Below, in pieces: positions 1-8,691 of a DNA stretch of 64,000 nucleotides. Below the pieces are notes generated by a model. It ran no database searches and had not been told where the DNA came from. It saw nothing but the letters and a program-made list of their open reading frames with translations. This stretch comes from DAITBA01 sp036824005 (lineage in GTDB: Bacteria; Pseudomonadota; Gammaproteobacteria; Burkholderiales; Rhodocyclaceae). Each line of letters opens with the position of its first letter. The first letter of the stretch is position 1. The position numbers and the translations under genes are program-made. Location: positions 62,001-126,000 of the forward strand of contig DAITBA010000011.1 of the NCBI GenBank assembly GCA_036824005.1, given 5' to 3'.

Positions 1-462
1 GAGCTTGATGTAGCGCACCTGGCCTAACGGTTCCTTCACCTCGCCGCCGAACTCCTGCATGACCTGCCGGAAGAAGTTCGCGTCCGCGTTCTTGGTCGTG
101 GTGAAGGATTCCGGCTCGTGCATGACATGCTCGATCGCCATCCGCGCGTGTTCCTGACCCGGCGCGCCTTGAAACCAAAGCATGCCGACGCCAACGCATG
201 CCAGCACGGTGGCGGCAAGCGCCAGAAGCTGGAACGTCGACAATCGGGCCGCGCGGCGGTTACGCAGCACCCCCAGGAGCACCCGGTCGGCCAGTCCGTC
301 CGGCACGGCAACCTGCAGGGCCTTTTCGAGCCCCAATTCGCCCTCGTCGATGCGCCGCGCAAACGACTGGCATGCCGGGCAGGCCGAGACGTGCTGCTGG
401 GCGGGATCGGACAAATGGCGCGGGTCGGCGAGCTTCGCCCGGCGGAATTCAAGGCAGTTCAT
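1..462 (-). CDS. DUF3379-type anti-sigma factor, partial (C-terminus off the left edge)
   Basis: The frame stays open from an ATG at 462 to the window edge (154 residues seen). It starts MNCLEFRRAKLADPR, has an H-x3-C-x2-C cluster (HVSACPAC, about residues 24-31) like zinc-binding anti-sigma factors, and a single membrane segment at about residues 78-97. The N-terminal LEFRR...ADP pattern, the VPDGLADR stretch and the later HEP motif are typical of DUF3379 proteins. The start overlaps the sigma-factor stop by four bases (ATGA), so the two are co-transcribed and probably translationally coupled. Inferred role: membrane-bound inhibitor of the neighbouring ECF sigma factor. The C-terminal, presumably periplasmic, part is missing only because the window ends. 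Confidence 0.75.
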   Translation of the reverse strand, partial: MNCLEFRRAKLADPRHLSDPAQQHVSACPACQSFARRIDEGELGLEKALQVAVPDGLADRVLLGVLRNRRAARLSTFQLLALAATVLACVGVGMLWFQGAPGQEHARMAIEHVMHEPESFTTTKNADANFFRQVMQEFGGEVKEPLGQVRYIKL

Positions 463-995
463 TTGGCGCCTCTGCTGCGTTCGCCGCTACCGTTCCACAG
501 CTTGCGCATGGCTTGGCGCGCCCGCGTCAAGCGGGTCATGATCGCTCCCTCCGTGGTGCCCAGCATGCCCGCGATTTCCTCGCAACTGAAACCGCCCAGT
601 ACCTGCAGCAGCAAGGGCTCGCGCAAGGACGGCGACAACTGCTCGACGGTGCGTTCCATCTCGTACGTGGCGGCCGGTTCGTGGTCTGCGGCGATCTGCA
701 GGTCCTCGAACTCCACGTCGGCAAAGTCGAACTGCTTGCGCTCGTACAGACGCGCATGCTCGTTGCGCAGGATGGTTATCAGCCAGGATTTGACGGAATC
801 AGGCTTCTGAAGGTTGTTCCAACTGTTCCAGGCCCGCGTGAATGTTTCCTGCACAAGATCCTCGGCCAGGAAACGATCGCGGCACAGCCAGAAGGCGAAG
901 CGGTACAGGTCGGCGCTGTAGGCGCGCACCGCCTGCTCGAAGCGCTTTCGATCGACGTCGAAGAGTATCGGCATCCGCCCCGCCTGGTTGGACAT
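459..995 (-). CDS. ECF-family RNA polymerase sigma factor
   Basis: The protein of about 178 residues has both ECF sigma regions: region 2 (YRFAFWLCRDRFLAEDLVQE, then TFTRAW) and region 4 (LREPLLLQVLGGFSCEEIA, with the helix-turn-helix continuing GMLGTTEGAIMTRLTRAR). I chose the ATG at 995; a GTG at 1007 or an ATG at 974 are possible, because the ribosome-binding site is not decisive. It overlaps the DUF3379 gene by four bases, the usual sigma/anti-sigma arrangement. The signal it answers to cannot be read from the sequence. In other proteobacteria DUF3379 partners accompany RpoE-like or extracytoplasmic stress sigmas (inference). Confidence 0.9.
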   Translation of the reverse strand: MSNQAGRMPILFDVDRKRFEQAVRAYSADLYRFAFWLCRDRFLAEDLVQETFTRAWNSWNNLQKPDSVKSWLITILRNEHARLYERKQFDFADVEFEDLQIAADHEPAATYEMERTVEQLSPSLREPLLLQVLGGFSCEEIAGMLGTTEGAIMTRLTRARQAMRKLWNGSGERSRGAK

Positions 996-1136
996 CTTCC
1001 GGCTCACTAGACCAAGGCTGAAGAGCGAACCTTACATCGGGTCGGCATGCCCGTCGAGGCGCCGGCCGGCCGCTGCACGTGCTGCGGTGACTGGCCGGGC
1101 GATCGCCGCGCGCACCGGCCGCGGGCGGACGCGGCG

Positions 1137-1445
1137 CTACTGTCCCCAGGCGCCGGGCATGCCGCCGACGAAGCTGTGATAGAACGGATCGTGGGCGAGC
1201 AGGCGCAGCCAGTCGGTCGTGGTAGCGAACAAGGGCGGGGGAAGATGCGCGCCTGGCTGCACGGCATCCGTATCATGCGTCGAAACCGGCCGGAGAGGCG
1301 CCACGCGCGGGTGCGAATCGTCTGTGCCGGCATGAATCCGTGTCGCCGATGCCGCCGGGCGGGCGCCGGAGGCGGCCGCGAGAACGCTGCCAGCGAAAAT
1401 CGCAGCCATTGCTATAAAGATGAGGACACGCGTGCGCTTGAACAT
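1137..1445 (-). CDS. small exported protein of unknown function
   Basis: This 102-residue protein begins MFKRTRVLIFIAMAAIFAGS, a textbook signal peptide with a likely cleavage after VLA or AAA near residue 23. A GGAGA ribosome-binding site lies seven bases before the ATG at 1445, which supports a real gene. The mature part is rich in Ala, His and Pro and ends in TTDWLRLLAHDPFYHSFVGG and a short tail; I do not recognise a family. It lies 141 bases upstream of the sigma factor on the same strand, so it may belong to the same transcript and could be a regulated or sensing component of that system (inference only). Confidence 0.55.
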   Translation of the reverse strand: MFKRTRVLIFIAMAAIFAGSVLAAASGARPAASATRIHAGTDDSHPRVAPLRPVSTHDTDAVQPGAHLPPPLFATTTDWLRLLAHDPFYHSFVGGMPGAWGQ

Positions 1446-1649
1446 GTGCTGTCTCCAATGTGTGGCCGAGGGTGTGCTTGGGCGCGCCCTGGCATATGCG
1501 CCTGCGGCATGTTCCCGCCCGGGTCGGCCTGTCCTGATACGCGCGCGGCCGCGGTTCGGATGCACGCGGCCGCCGAACAAACGCGGGGCGCCTAGGCGTG
1601 CAGTGTAGAATCGCTGTCATCGCGTGCAAGTTCGGGCGTCGTTGGGTCG

Positions 1650-2033
1650 ATGAATTCGGGGGGTGTCTTGGCGGTGGGGGCCGGAGCGGCTCTCGGCGCA
1701 TGGCTGCGCTGGGGGCTGGGTGCGCTGCTCAACCCGATGTTTCCGACGCTGCCCCTAGGTACGCTGGCCGCGAATCTCTCCGGCGGCTATCTGGTTGGTA
1801 TTGCGGTCGCCTACTTCGGCCAGCATCCGGGGCTGCCCCCCGAAGCCCGGCTGTTCCTCATTACCGGCTTTCTCGGCGGACTGACGACCTTTTCGACGTT
1901 CTCCGCCGAAGTAGTCACGCTGATCGGACGCGCCCAATATCTGTGGGCCGTGGCAATGGCTTCGGCGCATCTGTTCGGGTCGCTGCTGCTGACCGGACTC
2001 GGCATCCTGACCGTGAATCTGTTCAGAGCGTGA
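1650..2033 (+). CDS. crcB: fluoride ion exporter CrcB/Fluc
   Basis: The 127-residue protein has four predicted membrane helices and the Fluc signature: GTLAANLSGGYLVG in helix 2 and GGLTTFSTFSAE at about residues 75-86, whose phenylalanines line the fluoride pore in characterised Fluc channels. Length is normal for the family. The function is passive fluoride export across the inner membrane as a dual-topology dimer. A DUF190 gene follows 27 bases later, a common pairing. No fluoride riboswitch is recognisable upstream. Confidence 0.93.
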   Translation: MNSGGVLAVGAGAALGAWLRWGLGALLNPMFPTLPLGTLAANLSGGYLVGIAVAYFGQHPGLPPEARLFLITGFLGGLTTFSTFSAEVVTLIGRAQYLWAVAMASAHLFGSLLLTGLGILTVNLFRA

Positions 2034-2060
2034 TGCGGCCCGCGACGTAAGGAATTCGAA

Positions 2061-2390
2061 ATGGAAGGTGTCTGTCTCAAGTTTTTCCTGCACGAACACC
2101 ACACGCTGCATGGCAGGCTGGCCTATGAGTGGCTTCTGGAACAGGCGAAGAGCGCGGGCATTGGCGGTGGTTCGGCGCTGCGAGCGATCGCCGGCTATGG
2201 GCGACATGGCGTCCTGCATGAGGATCATTTCTTCGAGCTGGCCGGCGATCTGCCGATCGTGGTCGAGTTCGTCGTCAGTGAGGAAGAGTCGCAGCGCCTG
2301 CTGGACATGGTAAGCGCCGAGCATGCGTCGCTGCTCTACGTCAAGATTCCCGTGGCATTCGGCGTGACGGGAAACGCGGACCGCCGGTAG
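2061..2390 (+). CDS. DUF190 family protein (PII-like fold)
   Basis: The 109-residue protein matches the small soluble DUF190 family: an N-terminal strand VCLKFFLHEHH, the HGRLAYEWLLEQAKSAGI helix and the conserved GGSALRAIAGYGRHGVLH stretch, here read as overlapping pieces near residues 15-52, then VVEFV and a C-terminal strand. Members have a ferredoxin/PII-like trimeric fold. It sits directly behind crcB and four bases before hrpA. The association with fluoride exporters is widespread, and a regulatory or ligand-binding role beside CrcB is plausible but not demonstrated. Confidence 0.85.
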   Translation: MEGVCLKFFLHEHHTLHGRLAYEWLLEQAKSAGIGGGSALRAIAGYGRHGVLHEDHFFELAGDLPIVVEFVVSEEESQRLLDMVSAEHASLLYVKIPVAFGVTGNADRR

Positions 2391-2393
2391 TCC

Positions 2394-5300
2394 GTGCGTG
2401 CTGCCTTGGAGCGCGGAAACCCCTGTGCCGGTCTGCTTGCCAGTTGCATGTGCCGGGACCGCCCCGGGCTGGCCCGGGCGATTGCCGCGGGCGGACTGAC
2501 CCCGGAACTTGAGCGCCGTATCGCGGCATCGTCGGCGCGGTGCGCCGAGCGGCTGGCGCAGCGCCCGGTACCCGAGTTCGACGCCAACCTGCCGATAAAC
2601 GCCCGGCGCGACGACATTGCCGCGGCACTGCGTGCCAACCAGGTGATCATCGTCTGCGGCGAGACCGGCTCGGGCAAGACCACTCAATTGCCGAAGATCT
2701 GTCTGGAACTGGGCCGGGGCGCGGCGGGCCTGATCGGTCATACGCAGCCGCGGCGTATCGCTGCGCGCGCCACTGCGTCGCGTATCGCTCAGGAGCTGAA
2801 GAGCGAACTGGGGAGAACCGTCGGCTACAAGATCCGCTTCACCGATCGGGTCAGCCCCGAAAGCTACATCAAGCTCATGACCGACGGCATTCTCCTGGCA
2901 GAGACCCAGGCCGACGCGCAACTTCTGCAGTACGACACCCTGATCATCGACGAAGCCCACGAGCGCAGCCTCAACATCGATTTCCTGCTCGGCTATGTCA
3001 AGCAGCTGCTGCCTAAGCGCCCGGATCTGAAGCTGATCGTCACCTCGGCAACACTCGACGCGCAGCGCTTCAGCGAGCATTTCGCCGATGCCCCTGTCAT
3101 CGAGGTGTCGGGGCGGCTGTTTCCGATAGAGATCCGCTATCGTCCGGTGCGTGACGATGCGGGCTCGAAGGATCGCGACCTGAGTGACGCCATCGTGGAT
3201 GCGGTGGACGAGGTCTGCCGCTGCGGGCCGGGCGACGTGCTGGTATTTCTGCCCGGCGAACGGGAGATCCGCGAGGCCGCCGAGGCGCTGCGCAAACACC
3301 ATCCGCCCGGCATGGAGCTGCTGCCGCTCTACGCGCGGCAGTCCGCCCAGGAACAGCAGCGGGTGTTCCAGGCCGGCAAGGGGCGGCGTGTCGTGCTCGC
3401 CACCAATGTCGCGGAAACCTCGCTCACGGTGCCGGGTATCCGCTATGTCGTCGACTCCGGCTTGGCGCGCATTAAACGCTACTCGGTTCGCAATAAGGTC
3501 GAGCAACTGCAGGTGGAGTCCATCGCCCAGTCGGCGGCGAAGCAGCGCGCCGGGCGCTGCGGCCGCGTGGCGAGCGGCATCTGCATCCGGCTCTACGAGG
3601 AAGGAGACTACGACAGGCGCCCGGCCCACACCGATCCCGAGGTGCTGCGCTCGTCACTTGCCGCTGTCATTTTGCGCATGCAGTCGCTGCGGCTCGGCGC
3701 CGTGGAGGCATTTCCCTTCCTCGATGGGCCGCCGCCGCGGGCGATCAGCGACGGCTATCAGCTACTCGCCGAACTCGGCGCGGTGGACGAGGAGCGCCAG
3801 CTGACAAAGACAGGTGCGGAGCTGGCGCGGCTGCCGGTGGACCCGCGCATTGCCCGCATGGTCCTCGCCGCCCGCGATGCCGGAAGCCTGCGCGAAGTGC
3901 TCGTCATCGCTGCGGCGCTCTCCGTGCAGGATCCGCGCGAGCGTCCCCAGGAGACGGCCGGCAGCGCCGACCAGGCGCACGCGAAATGGAAGGACGAGCG
4001 TTCGGAGTTTCTTGCTTTCCTGAAACTATGGCAGCAATTCGACGAGGTGTGGCAGCATCAGTCCCAGCGCAAACAGCGCGAGTGGTGCCGGACGCATTTC
4101 CTCAACTATCTGCGTATGCGCGAGTGGCGCGATGTGCATGCGCAGCTACACGTGCTTGCCGCCGAGCATGGCTGGCGAGAAAACGAACGACCGGCCGGAT
4201 ACGAGCAGGTGCATCGTGCGCTGCTGGCTGGATTGCTGGGAAACATAGGCTGCAAGGCGGAGGACGACGCCCATTATCTAGGTGCGCGCGGCATCAAGTT
4301 CTTCCCCCATCCCGGTTCGACCCTGGCGAAGAAAGCGGGCAAGTGGATCGTTGCGGCGGAGTTGGTGGAAACGACGCGGCTGTACGGGCGCTGCCTTGCC
4401 AAGATCGAGCCGGAGTGGCTGGAGCAAGTCGGCGCGCACCTGGTGAAGCGGCATTACTATGAGCCGCACTGGGAGAAGCGGGCGGCCCAGGTCGCGGCCT
4501 TCGAACGGGCGACGCTCTATGGGCTGGTGCTGCACGCGCGGCGGCGCGTTGCCTTCGGCCCGCTCGACCCGCCGCTCGCTCGGGAGATCTTCATCCGCGA
4601 GGCGCTGGTGCGCGGCGAGGTAATGGACGACTACGTGGCGCGGGCGCCGTATTTCCGCCACAACCGCAAGCTGATCGCCGACATCGAGGCGCTGGAGCAT
4701 CGTTCGCGCCGGCCGGACGTTCTGGTGGACGAGGCGCTGATTTTCGCCTTCTACGACGCGCTGGTACCGGCAGGCGTCTGCGATCTGCGCGGGCTCGATG
4801 CTTGGCGCAGGGATGCCGAGCGCGACCAGCCGAGACTGCTTTTTCTGGAGCGCGAGCAACTCATGCGCCATGAGGCCGCCGGTATCACCACCGAGCGCTT
4901 TCCCAAGGCGCTGGCGATGCATGGCCGGCAATACGCCCTCAACTATCACTTCGCCCCCGGGGCGAATGACGATGGCGTCACGCTCAACTTGCCGCTGGCG
5001 GCGCTCAACCAGATCAGTGCAGCCCGCTGTGAATGGCTGGTGCCGGGCATGCTCGAGGAGAAAGTGCTGCAGCTCGTGAAAACGCTGCCGCAGAAGATTC
5101 GCCACCGGCTGATGCCCTTGCAGGCGTATGCCGCGGACTTCGCCAGTCGCGAACACGATCAGGATGTTTCCCTCGCCAAAGCGTTGGTGCGGGATGTCGA
5201 GGAGCGCGCGCAGCTCAAGCTACCGATCGAGGCCATCCGGGGCGAGAACTTGCCCACGCATATGCACATGAACTTCCGAGTCGTCGACCAGCACGGTCGC

Positions 5301-6278
5301 GTACTGGGGCAATCGCGCGATCTTGCCGAGTTGCGCAGCCGCCTAGGCTCCCAGGTGGAGGAACGCTTCGCGACCGCGCAGGCGACAAGCGAAAGCGCCA
5401 GAGGTGTGACACCCGGCGAGCTGAGAGGCTTGACCAGTTGGTCTTTCGGTGTCCTTCCGGAACTCATCGAGGTGACGGTGGATGGGCGCAGTGCGGTCGG
5501 TTTCCCGGCATTGGTCGATGACGGCGCAAGCGTTACGCTGCGCGTGTTCGATACACCGGAGAAAGCACAAGCCGCCCATCGGTTCGGCTTGCGCCGGCTC
5601 TTCTGCCTGGAATTGAAAGAGCAACTGCGCTACGTCGAGAGGAATCTGCCGGGGCTGCGGGAAATGGCGTTGCAATACGCCGCCTGGGGCGGCGAGGCGG
5701 AACTGAAGGCCCAGATCATCGCTGCAACGATCGACCGCACCTGCATGGGCGAGCCGTGGCCCGCCGATGCCGATGCGTTCGCGGCGCGCAAGGACGAGGC
5801 GCGACCGCGCGTCGCCTTGGTGGCGCAGGAACTGGCGCGCCTGATCGGCGCCATCCTCGCCGAGCACTGGGCGTTGCAGAAGAAGCTGGCGGCCCTGAAG
5901 GCGTATCCGGCGGTAATTGAGGACATCAGGAGCCAGTGCGCCGGGCTGCTGGTGAAGGATTTCATTTCCGCCATGCCGTTCGAGCGCTTGCAGCAGTACC
6001 CGCGCTATCTAAAGGCAGCGGCGATGCGCCTGGACAAGTTGCGCGCCGATCCGGTTCGCGACGCACGCCTGCTGAACGAGTGGCACGCGCTGGCCAAGCC
6101 GTTCGCGCGCGAACGGCAGGTTCGCTTGAAGTCCGGCGTGGCCGATGCGGCGCTCGAAGAATTCCGCTGGCTGCTGGAGGAACTGCGCGTGAATCTGTTC
6201 GCCCAGGAACTGAAGACGCCCGTGCCGGTCTCCGTGAAGCGGCTGACAAAAATCTGGGAAACCCGTCAGCGGATGTGA
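2394..6278 (+). CDS. hrpA: ATP-dependent RNA helicase HrpA
   Basis: The 1294-residue protein has the full HrpA layout: Walker A GETGSGKTT near residue 89, DEAH box (IIDEAHERS) near residue 186, SAT motif (VTSATLDA), helicase C domain ending in QRAGRCGR, then HA2, OB-fold and the long C-terminal DUF3418 region. Length agrees with proteobacterial HrpA (about 1300). It uses ATP to unwind or remodel RNA and helps rescue stalled translation complexes in E. coli. The start used is a GTG four bases after the DUF190 stop; an ATG at 2448 is the alternative. Confidence 0.96.
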   Translation: MRAALERGNPCAGLLASCMCRDRPGLARAIAAGGLTPELERRIAASSARCAERLAQRPVPEFDANLPINARRDDIAAALRANQVIIVCGETGSGKTTQLPKICLELGRGAAGLIGHTQPRRIAARATASRIAQELKSELGRTVGYKIRFTDRVSPESYIKLMTDGILLAETQADAQLLQYDTLIIDEAHERSLNIDFLLGYVKQLLPKRPDLKLIVTSATLDAQRFSEHFADAPVIEVSGRLFPIEIRYRPVRDDAGSKDRDLSDAIVDAVDEVCRCGPGDVLVFLPGEREIREAAEALRKHHPPGMELLPLYARQSAQEQQRVFQAGKGRRVVLATNVAETSLTVPGIRYVVDSGLARIKRYSVRNKVEQLQVESIAQSAAKQRAGRCGRVASGICIRLYEEGDYDRRPAHTDPEVLRSSLAAVILRMQSLRLGAVEAFPFLDGPPPRAISDGYQLLAELGAVDEERQLTKTGAELARLPVDPRIARMVLAARDAGSLREVLVIAAALSVQDPRERPQETAGSADQAHAKWKDERSEFLAFLKLWQQFDEVWQHQSQRKQREWCRTHFLNYLRMREWRDVHAQLHVLAAEHGWRENERPAGYEQVHRALLAGLLGNIGCKAEDDAHYLGARGIKFFPHPGSTLAKKAGKWIVAAELVETTRLYGRCLAKIEPEWLEQVGAHLVKRHYYEPHWEKRAAQVAAFERATLYGLVLHARRRVAFGPLDPPLAREIFIREALVRGEVMDDYVARAPYFRHNRKLIADIEALEHRSRRPDVLVDEALIFAFYDALVPAGVCDLRGLDAWRRDAERDQPRLLFLEREQLMRHEAAGITTERFPKALAMHGRQYALNYHFAPGANDDGVTLNLPLAALNQISAARCEWLVPGMLEEKVLQLVKTLPQKIRHRLMPLQAYAADFASREHDQDVSLAKALVRDVEERAQLKLPIEAIRGENLPTHMHMNFRVVDQHGRVLGQSRDLAELRSRLGSQVEERFATAQATSESARGVTPGELRGLTSWSFGVLPELIEVTVDGRSAVGFPALVDDGASVTLRVFDTPEKAQAAHRFGLRRLFCLELKEQLRYVERNLPGLREMALQYAAWGGEAELKAQIIAATIDRTCMGEPWPADADAFAARKDEARPRVALVAQELARLIGAILAEHWALQKKLAALKAYPAVIEDIRSQCAGLLVKDFISAMPFERLQQYPRYLKAAAMRLDKLRADPVRDARLLNEWHALAKPFARERQVRLKSGVADAALEEFRWLLEELRVNLFAQELKTPVPVSVKRLTKIWETRQRM

Positions 6279-6295
6279 TCGGATTGCCACGACCA

Positions 6296-7039
6296 ATGTC
6301 CATGGAAAACGTCGTCACCGCCTACAGCCGAGCCGTGCGCAGCCTGAGCCAGCCGGCAATCCTCTGGCACCTCGTCTGGCCGACGCTGGTGGCGGTGATC
6401 CTGTGGGCGGCCATTGGCTGGTCATTCTGGGATCGGGTCGCTGCTGCGACCACGCAGACGTTCACGGAACTGCCGTGGCTGCAATGGGTGATCAGCCGCT
6501 GGGAGGCGATGGCGGTGATGACCGAAGCGGCGGTGACGGTATTTCTGTGGCTCCTGTTGCTGCCCCTCGTATACGTCACCGCGTTGCTGATCGTGGCGAT
6601 CGTTGCCCTGCCGATGATCCTGGAGAAGGTGGCGGAGCGCGACTACGCGGATGTCGAGAAGCGTCAAGGCGGCACGATTTCGGGCAGCGTCGTCAACGCC
6701 CTCGTGGCATCGCTGGTGTTCGGGCTCGGCTGGATCGCGACATTGCCCCTCTGGCTCATCCCGGGCATGGCGCTCGTACTGCCTGTGCTCCTGTCGGCCT
6801 ACCTCAACCAGCGCGCCTACAGCTATGACGCGCTCATGGAGCATGCCGACGCCGGGGAAATGCGCGCCGTCGTTGCGCGCGAAAGGGGCGCTCTGTATCT
6901 TCTCGGCGTGGGCGCGGGCCTGCTTTCCTACGTGCCGGTGGCCAATCTGCTGGCGCCGGCTTTTTCCGGTCTGGCCTTCGTTCATTTCTGCCTGGAGGCA
7001 CTGCGGCGCCATCGGGCCGGCGGGTCGCGGGCGAGGTAA
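6296..7039 (+). CDS. EI24 domain (CysZ-like) inner-membrane protein
   Basis: This 247-residue protein starts MSMENVVTAYSRAVRSLSQP and contains about five hydrophobic segments, with the EI24/DUF540 pattern: an N-terminal amphipathic stretch, long paired helices (about residues 20-45, 80-110, 140-180) and the C-terminal GAGLLSYVPVANLLAPAFSG hairpin. Related CysZ is a sulfate permease, but most EI24 proteins have no assigned substrate, so no substrate is given. It begins 17 bases after hrpA and ends 8 bases before the CinA-like gene, suggesting one transcript. Confidence 0.8.
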   Translation: MSMENVVTAYSRAVRSLSQPAILWHLVWPTLVAVILWAAIGWSFWDRVAAATTQTFTELPWLQWVISRWEAMAVMTEAAVTVFLWLLLLPLVYVTALLIVAIVALPMILEKVAERDYADVEKRQGGTISGSVVNALVASLVFGLGWIATLPLWLIPGMALVLPVLLSAYLNQRAYSYDALMEHADAGEMRAVVARERGALYLLGVGAGLLSYVPVANLLAPAFSGLAFVHFCLEALRRHRAGGSRAR

Positions 7040-7047
7040 GGCAAGCC

Positions 7048-7797
7048 ATGGGATTCGGTGCCTATATCATCGGCGACGAGATCATCAGCGGCAAACGGGC
7101 CGACAGGCATTTCGCCAAGGTGATTGAAATCCTGACTGCACGCGGTCTCGAACTGGAGTGGTGCCAGTACCTGCGCGACGACCGCGCGCGTCTCGTCGCT
7201 GCGTTCCAGCGCAGCCTGGGCACAGGCGATGTCGTGTTCAGCTTCGGTGGCATCGGCGTCACGCCGGATGACCACACCCGTCAGGCAGCGGCACAGGCGT
7301 TGGGGGTGGAGCTTGTTTTGCATCCGGAAGCAGAACGGTGCATTCGCGAGCGTTTTGGTGCCGATACCACACCCCAACGATTGATCCTGGGCGAATTTCC
7401 CGCGGGCGCCGAGATCGTACCGAATCCCTACAATCGCATTCCGGGCTTTGCCGCCCGCGAACACTACTTTCTGCCCGGATTTCCCGAAATGGCATGGCCG
7501 ATGATGGAGTGGGTGCTAGATACCCGCTACCGCGCGCTGCATCACGCCGTCGCGCGGCTGGAACGGGCGCTGCGCGTCTATGACGCGTACGAGAGCGCGC
7601 TGCTCGATTTGATGCAGGACGTGAGTACGCGCTTCGAAAAGGCAACGTTGTTTAGCCTGCCGAGCCTTGCTCTGGTGGGCGGTCGGCGTCAGTTGGAAGT
7701 CGGGGTGCGCGGTGAGCCGGAGCAGGTCGAACGAGCTATGGATCTGCTGCGAACGGGTCTGACTGCCCGCGGCTATTCGTTCGACGAACTTGGCTGA
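7048..7797 (+). CDS. CinA-like molybdopterin-binding-domain protein
   Basis: The 249-residue protein carries the MoaB/MogA-type domain found at the N-terminus of CinA: YIIGDEIISGKRADRH near the start, and FSFGGIGVTPDDHTRQA at about residues 68-84, the family GG-x-G-x-T-x-DD signature. It lacks the C-terminal nicotinamide-nucleotide amidase domain of full CinA. Related stand-alone proteins are linked to FAD/ADP-ribose pyrophosphatase or nucleotide repair roles, but this subgroup is uncharacterised. It is the last gene of the plus-strand run that begins at crcB. Confidence 0.8.
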   Translation: MGFGAYIIGDEIISGKRADRHFAKVIEILTARGLELEWCQYLRDDRARLVAAFQRSLGTGDVVFSFGGIGVTPDDHTRQAAAQALGVELVLHPEAERCIRERFGADTTPQRLILGEFPAGAEIVPNPYNRIPGFAAREHYFLPGFPEMAWPMMEWVLDTRYRALHHAVARLERALRVYDAYESALLDLMQDVSTRFEKATLFSLPSLALVGGRRQLEVGVRGEPEQVERAMDLLRTGLTARGYSFDELG

Positions 7798-7841
7798 CCG
7801 GACTGGATGCGCCACTTGACCGGCCGGCCGGGCGCGGTGGT

Positions 7842-7872
7842 GAAAGAAAAAGCCCCGGACCAGCCGGGGCTT
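7842..7872 (-). terminator. Rho-independent terminator of the phasin gene
   Basis: On the minus strand an 8-bp perfect stem (AGCCCCGG paired with CCGGGGCT, loop of five bases) is followed by TTTTTCTTT. It lies 22 bases after the phasin stop codon, with the T-run on the phasin side. Confidence 0.9.
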
Positions 7873-7893
7873 GCAAGGAGGTCGCGTGCCCGA

Positions 7894-8451
7894 TTAGGCA
7901 GCTTTCTTCGCTTTCGGGGCGGCGGCGCCAACAGCCTTCACCGTGGCGGTGGTCGCTGCGGCAACATTGGCTTCGGCGATCTCCGCGACCTGCTTGGCAG
8001 CCTTGCTCATGCTGTCGTAGGCCGAATTGGCGGCGGCGATGGCCGACTTGACCGCGGCCACTGCGACGTCGGAGCCAGCCGGTGCGGACTTGGCGGCCTT
8101 GTCGAGCGCGCTGGCGACAGCTTTGTTCAGTTCGTTGAACTGACTTTCGAAGACTTTGGAGAACTCTTCCTGGGTCTGGGCAGAGATCTCATAGACGCTG
8201 CGCGAATAGGCGACGGCCTTTTCGACGGCGGGCTGCGCCAGCGTAGACTGCAGGGTGACGAGTTGTTGCAGATCCTTGGCACCAAGCAGCGCCTTGGCAT
8301 TCGCTACGCTGTCCTCGAGCACGGAGCGGGCCGTGTTCAGGTTCAGGGCGGCCAGACGCTCGGCACTGGCGAACGCGGTGTTGGCCAAAGTGAGTACGGT
8401 TTCGACGTTGGCTTTGTTTACGGAAGCCAGTTGTTCAGGGGTGGCGAACAT
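7894..8451 (-). CDS. phaP: phasin family protein (PHA granule coat)
   Basis: The 185-residue protein starts MFATPEQLASVNKANVETVL and follows the phasin pattern: an amphipathic, Ala/Ser-rich all-helical body and an AKKA-type basic Ala/Lys tail typical of betaproteobacterial phasins. An AAGGAGAG ribosome-binding site precedes the ATG at 8451; an upstream in-frame start at 8490 is less likely. It has its own near-consensus promoter and terminator, so it is a single-gene unit. Phasins coat polyhydroxyalkanoate granules and limit their size. The organism therefore probably stores PHA, although no PHA synthase is in the window. Confidence 0.92.
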   Translation of the reverse strand: MFATPEQLASVNKANVETVLTLANTAFASAERLAALNLNTARSVLEDSVANAKALLGAKDLQQLVTLQSTLAQPAVEKAVAYSRSVYEISAQTQEEFSKVFESQFNELNKAVASALDKAAKSAPAGSDVAVAAVKSAIAAANSAYDSMSKAAKQVAEIAEANVAAATTATVKAVGAAAPKAKKAA

Positions 8452-8562
8452 GATTCTCTCCTTCTTGACGATAGACGAAAGCAACTTCAACGCGTGGCGA
8501 ACGGCAACTTGCTAACGGACCATGCCTTCCCACGCCCTCGCAAAACTAGTGATCCAGTCTTT

Positions 8563-8628
8563 TGCACTGCATCATGCCTGTATTATAGGGCCAATTTGCG
8601 TAATGTCAACTACTTTTGATGCACTGCA
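8563..8628. promoter_or_regulatory. pair of TGCACTGCA repeats flanking the phasin promoter (PhaR-like operators)
   Basis: The 9-mer TGCACTGCA occurs at 8563-8571 and again at 8620-8628. The first covers the expected transcription start, about ten bases past the -10 box, and the second lies just upstream of the -35 box. This placement suits a repressor. TGC-rich sites bound by the PHA-responsive repressor PhaR control phasin genes in other PHA producers, so PhaR is the likely ligand (inference). Confidence 0.6.
8582..8609 (-). promoter_or_regulatory. near-consensus sigma-70 promoter of the phasin gene
   Basis: On the minus strand TTGACA (8609-8604) and TATAAT (8587-8582) are both perfect hexamers separated by 16 bases. 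The expected start is near 8575, giving a leader of roughly 125 bases before the phasin ATG. Confidence 0.85.
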
Positions 8629-8691
8629 ACAATTTTTGTGTTTTAGAAAAAGATAGATGCGAAACAGGTGCTTACGGTGATTATGCGTTCC

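Noticed and set aside
1580..1649. Possible fluoride riboswitch upstream of crcB
   Set aside because: No pseudoknot or conserved motif recognisable in the leader.
1755..3629. A 624-codon open frame antisense to hrpA and the crcB region
   Set aside because: High-GC shadow of hrpA; the protein has the repetitive Arg/Gly/Ala composition of an antisense frame and spans three real genes.
7807..8619. Long plus-strand open frame over the phasin gene
   Set aside because: Antisense to a well-supported phasin with its own terminator and promoter; the Gly/Arg-rich composition is typical of shadows.
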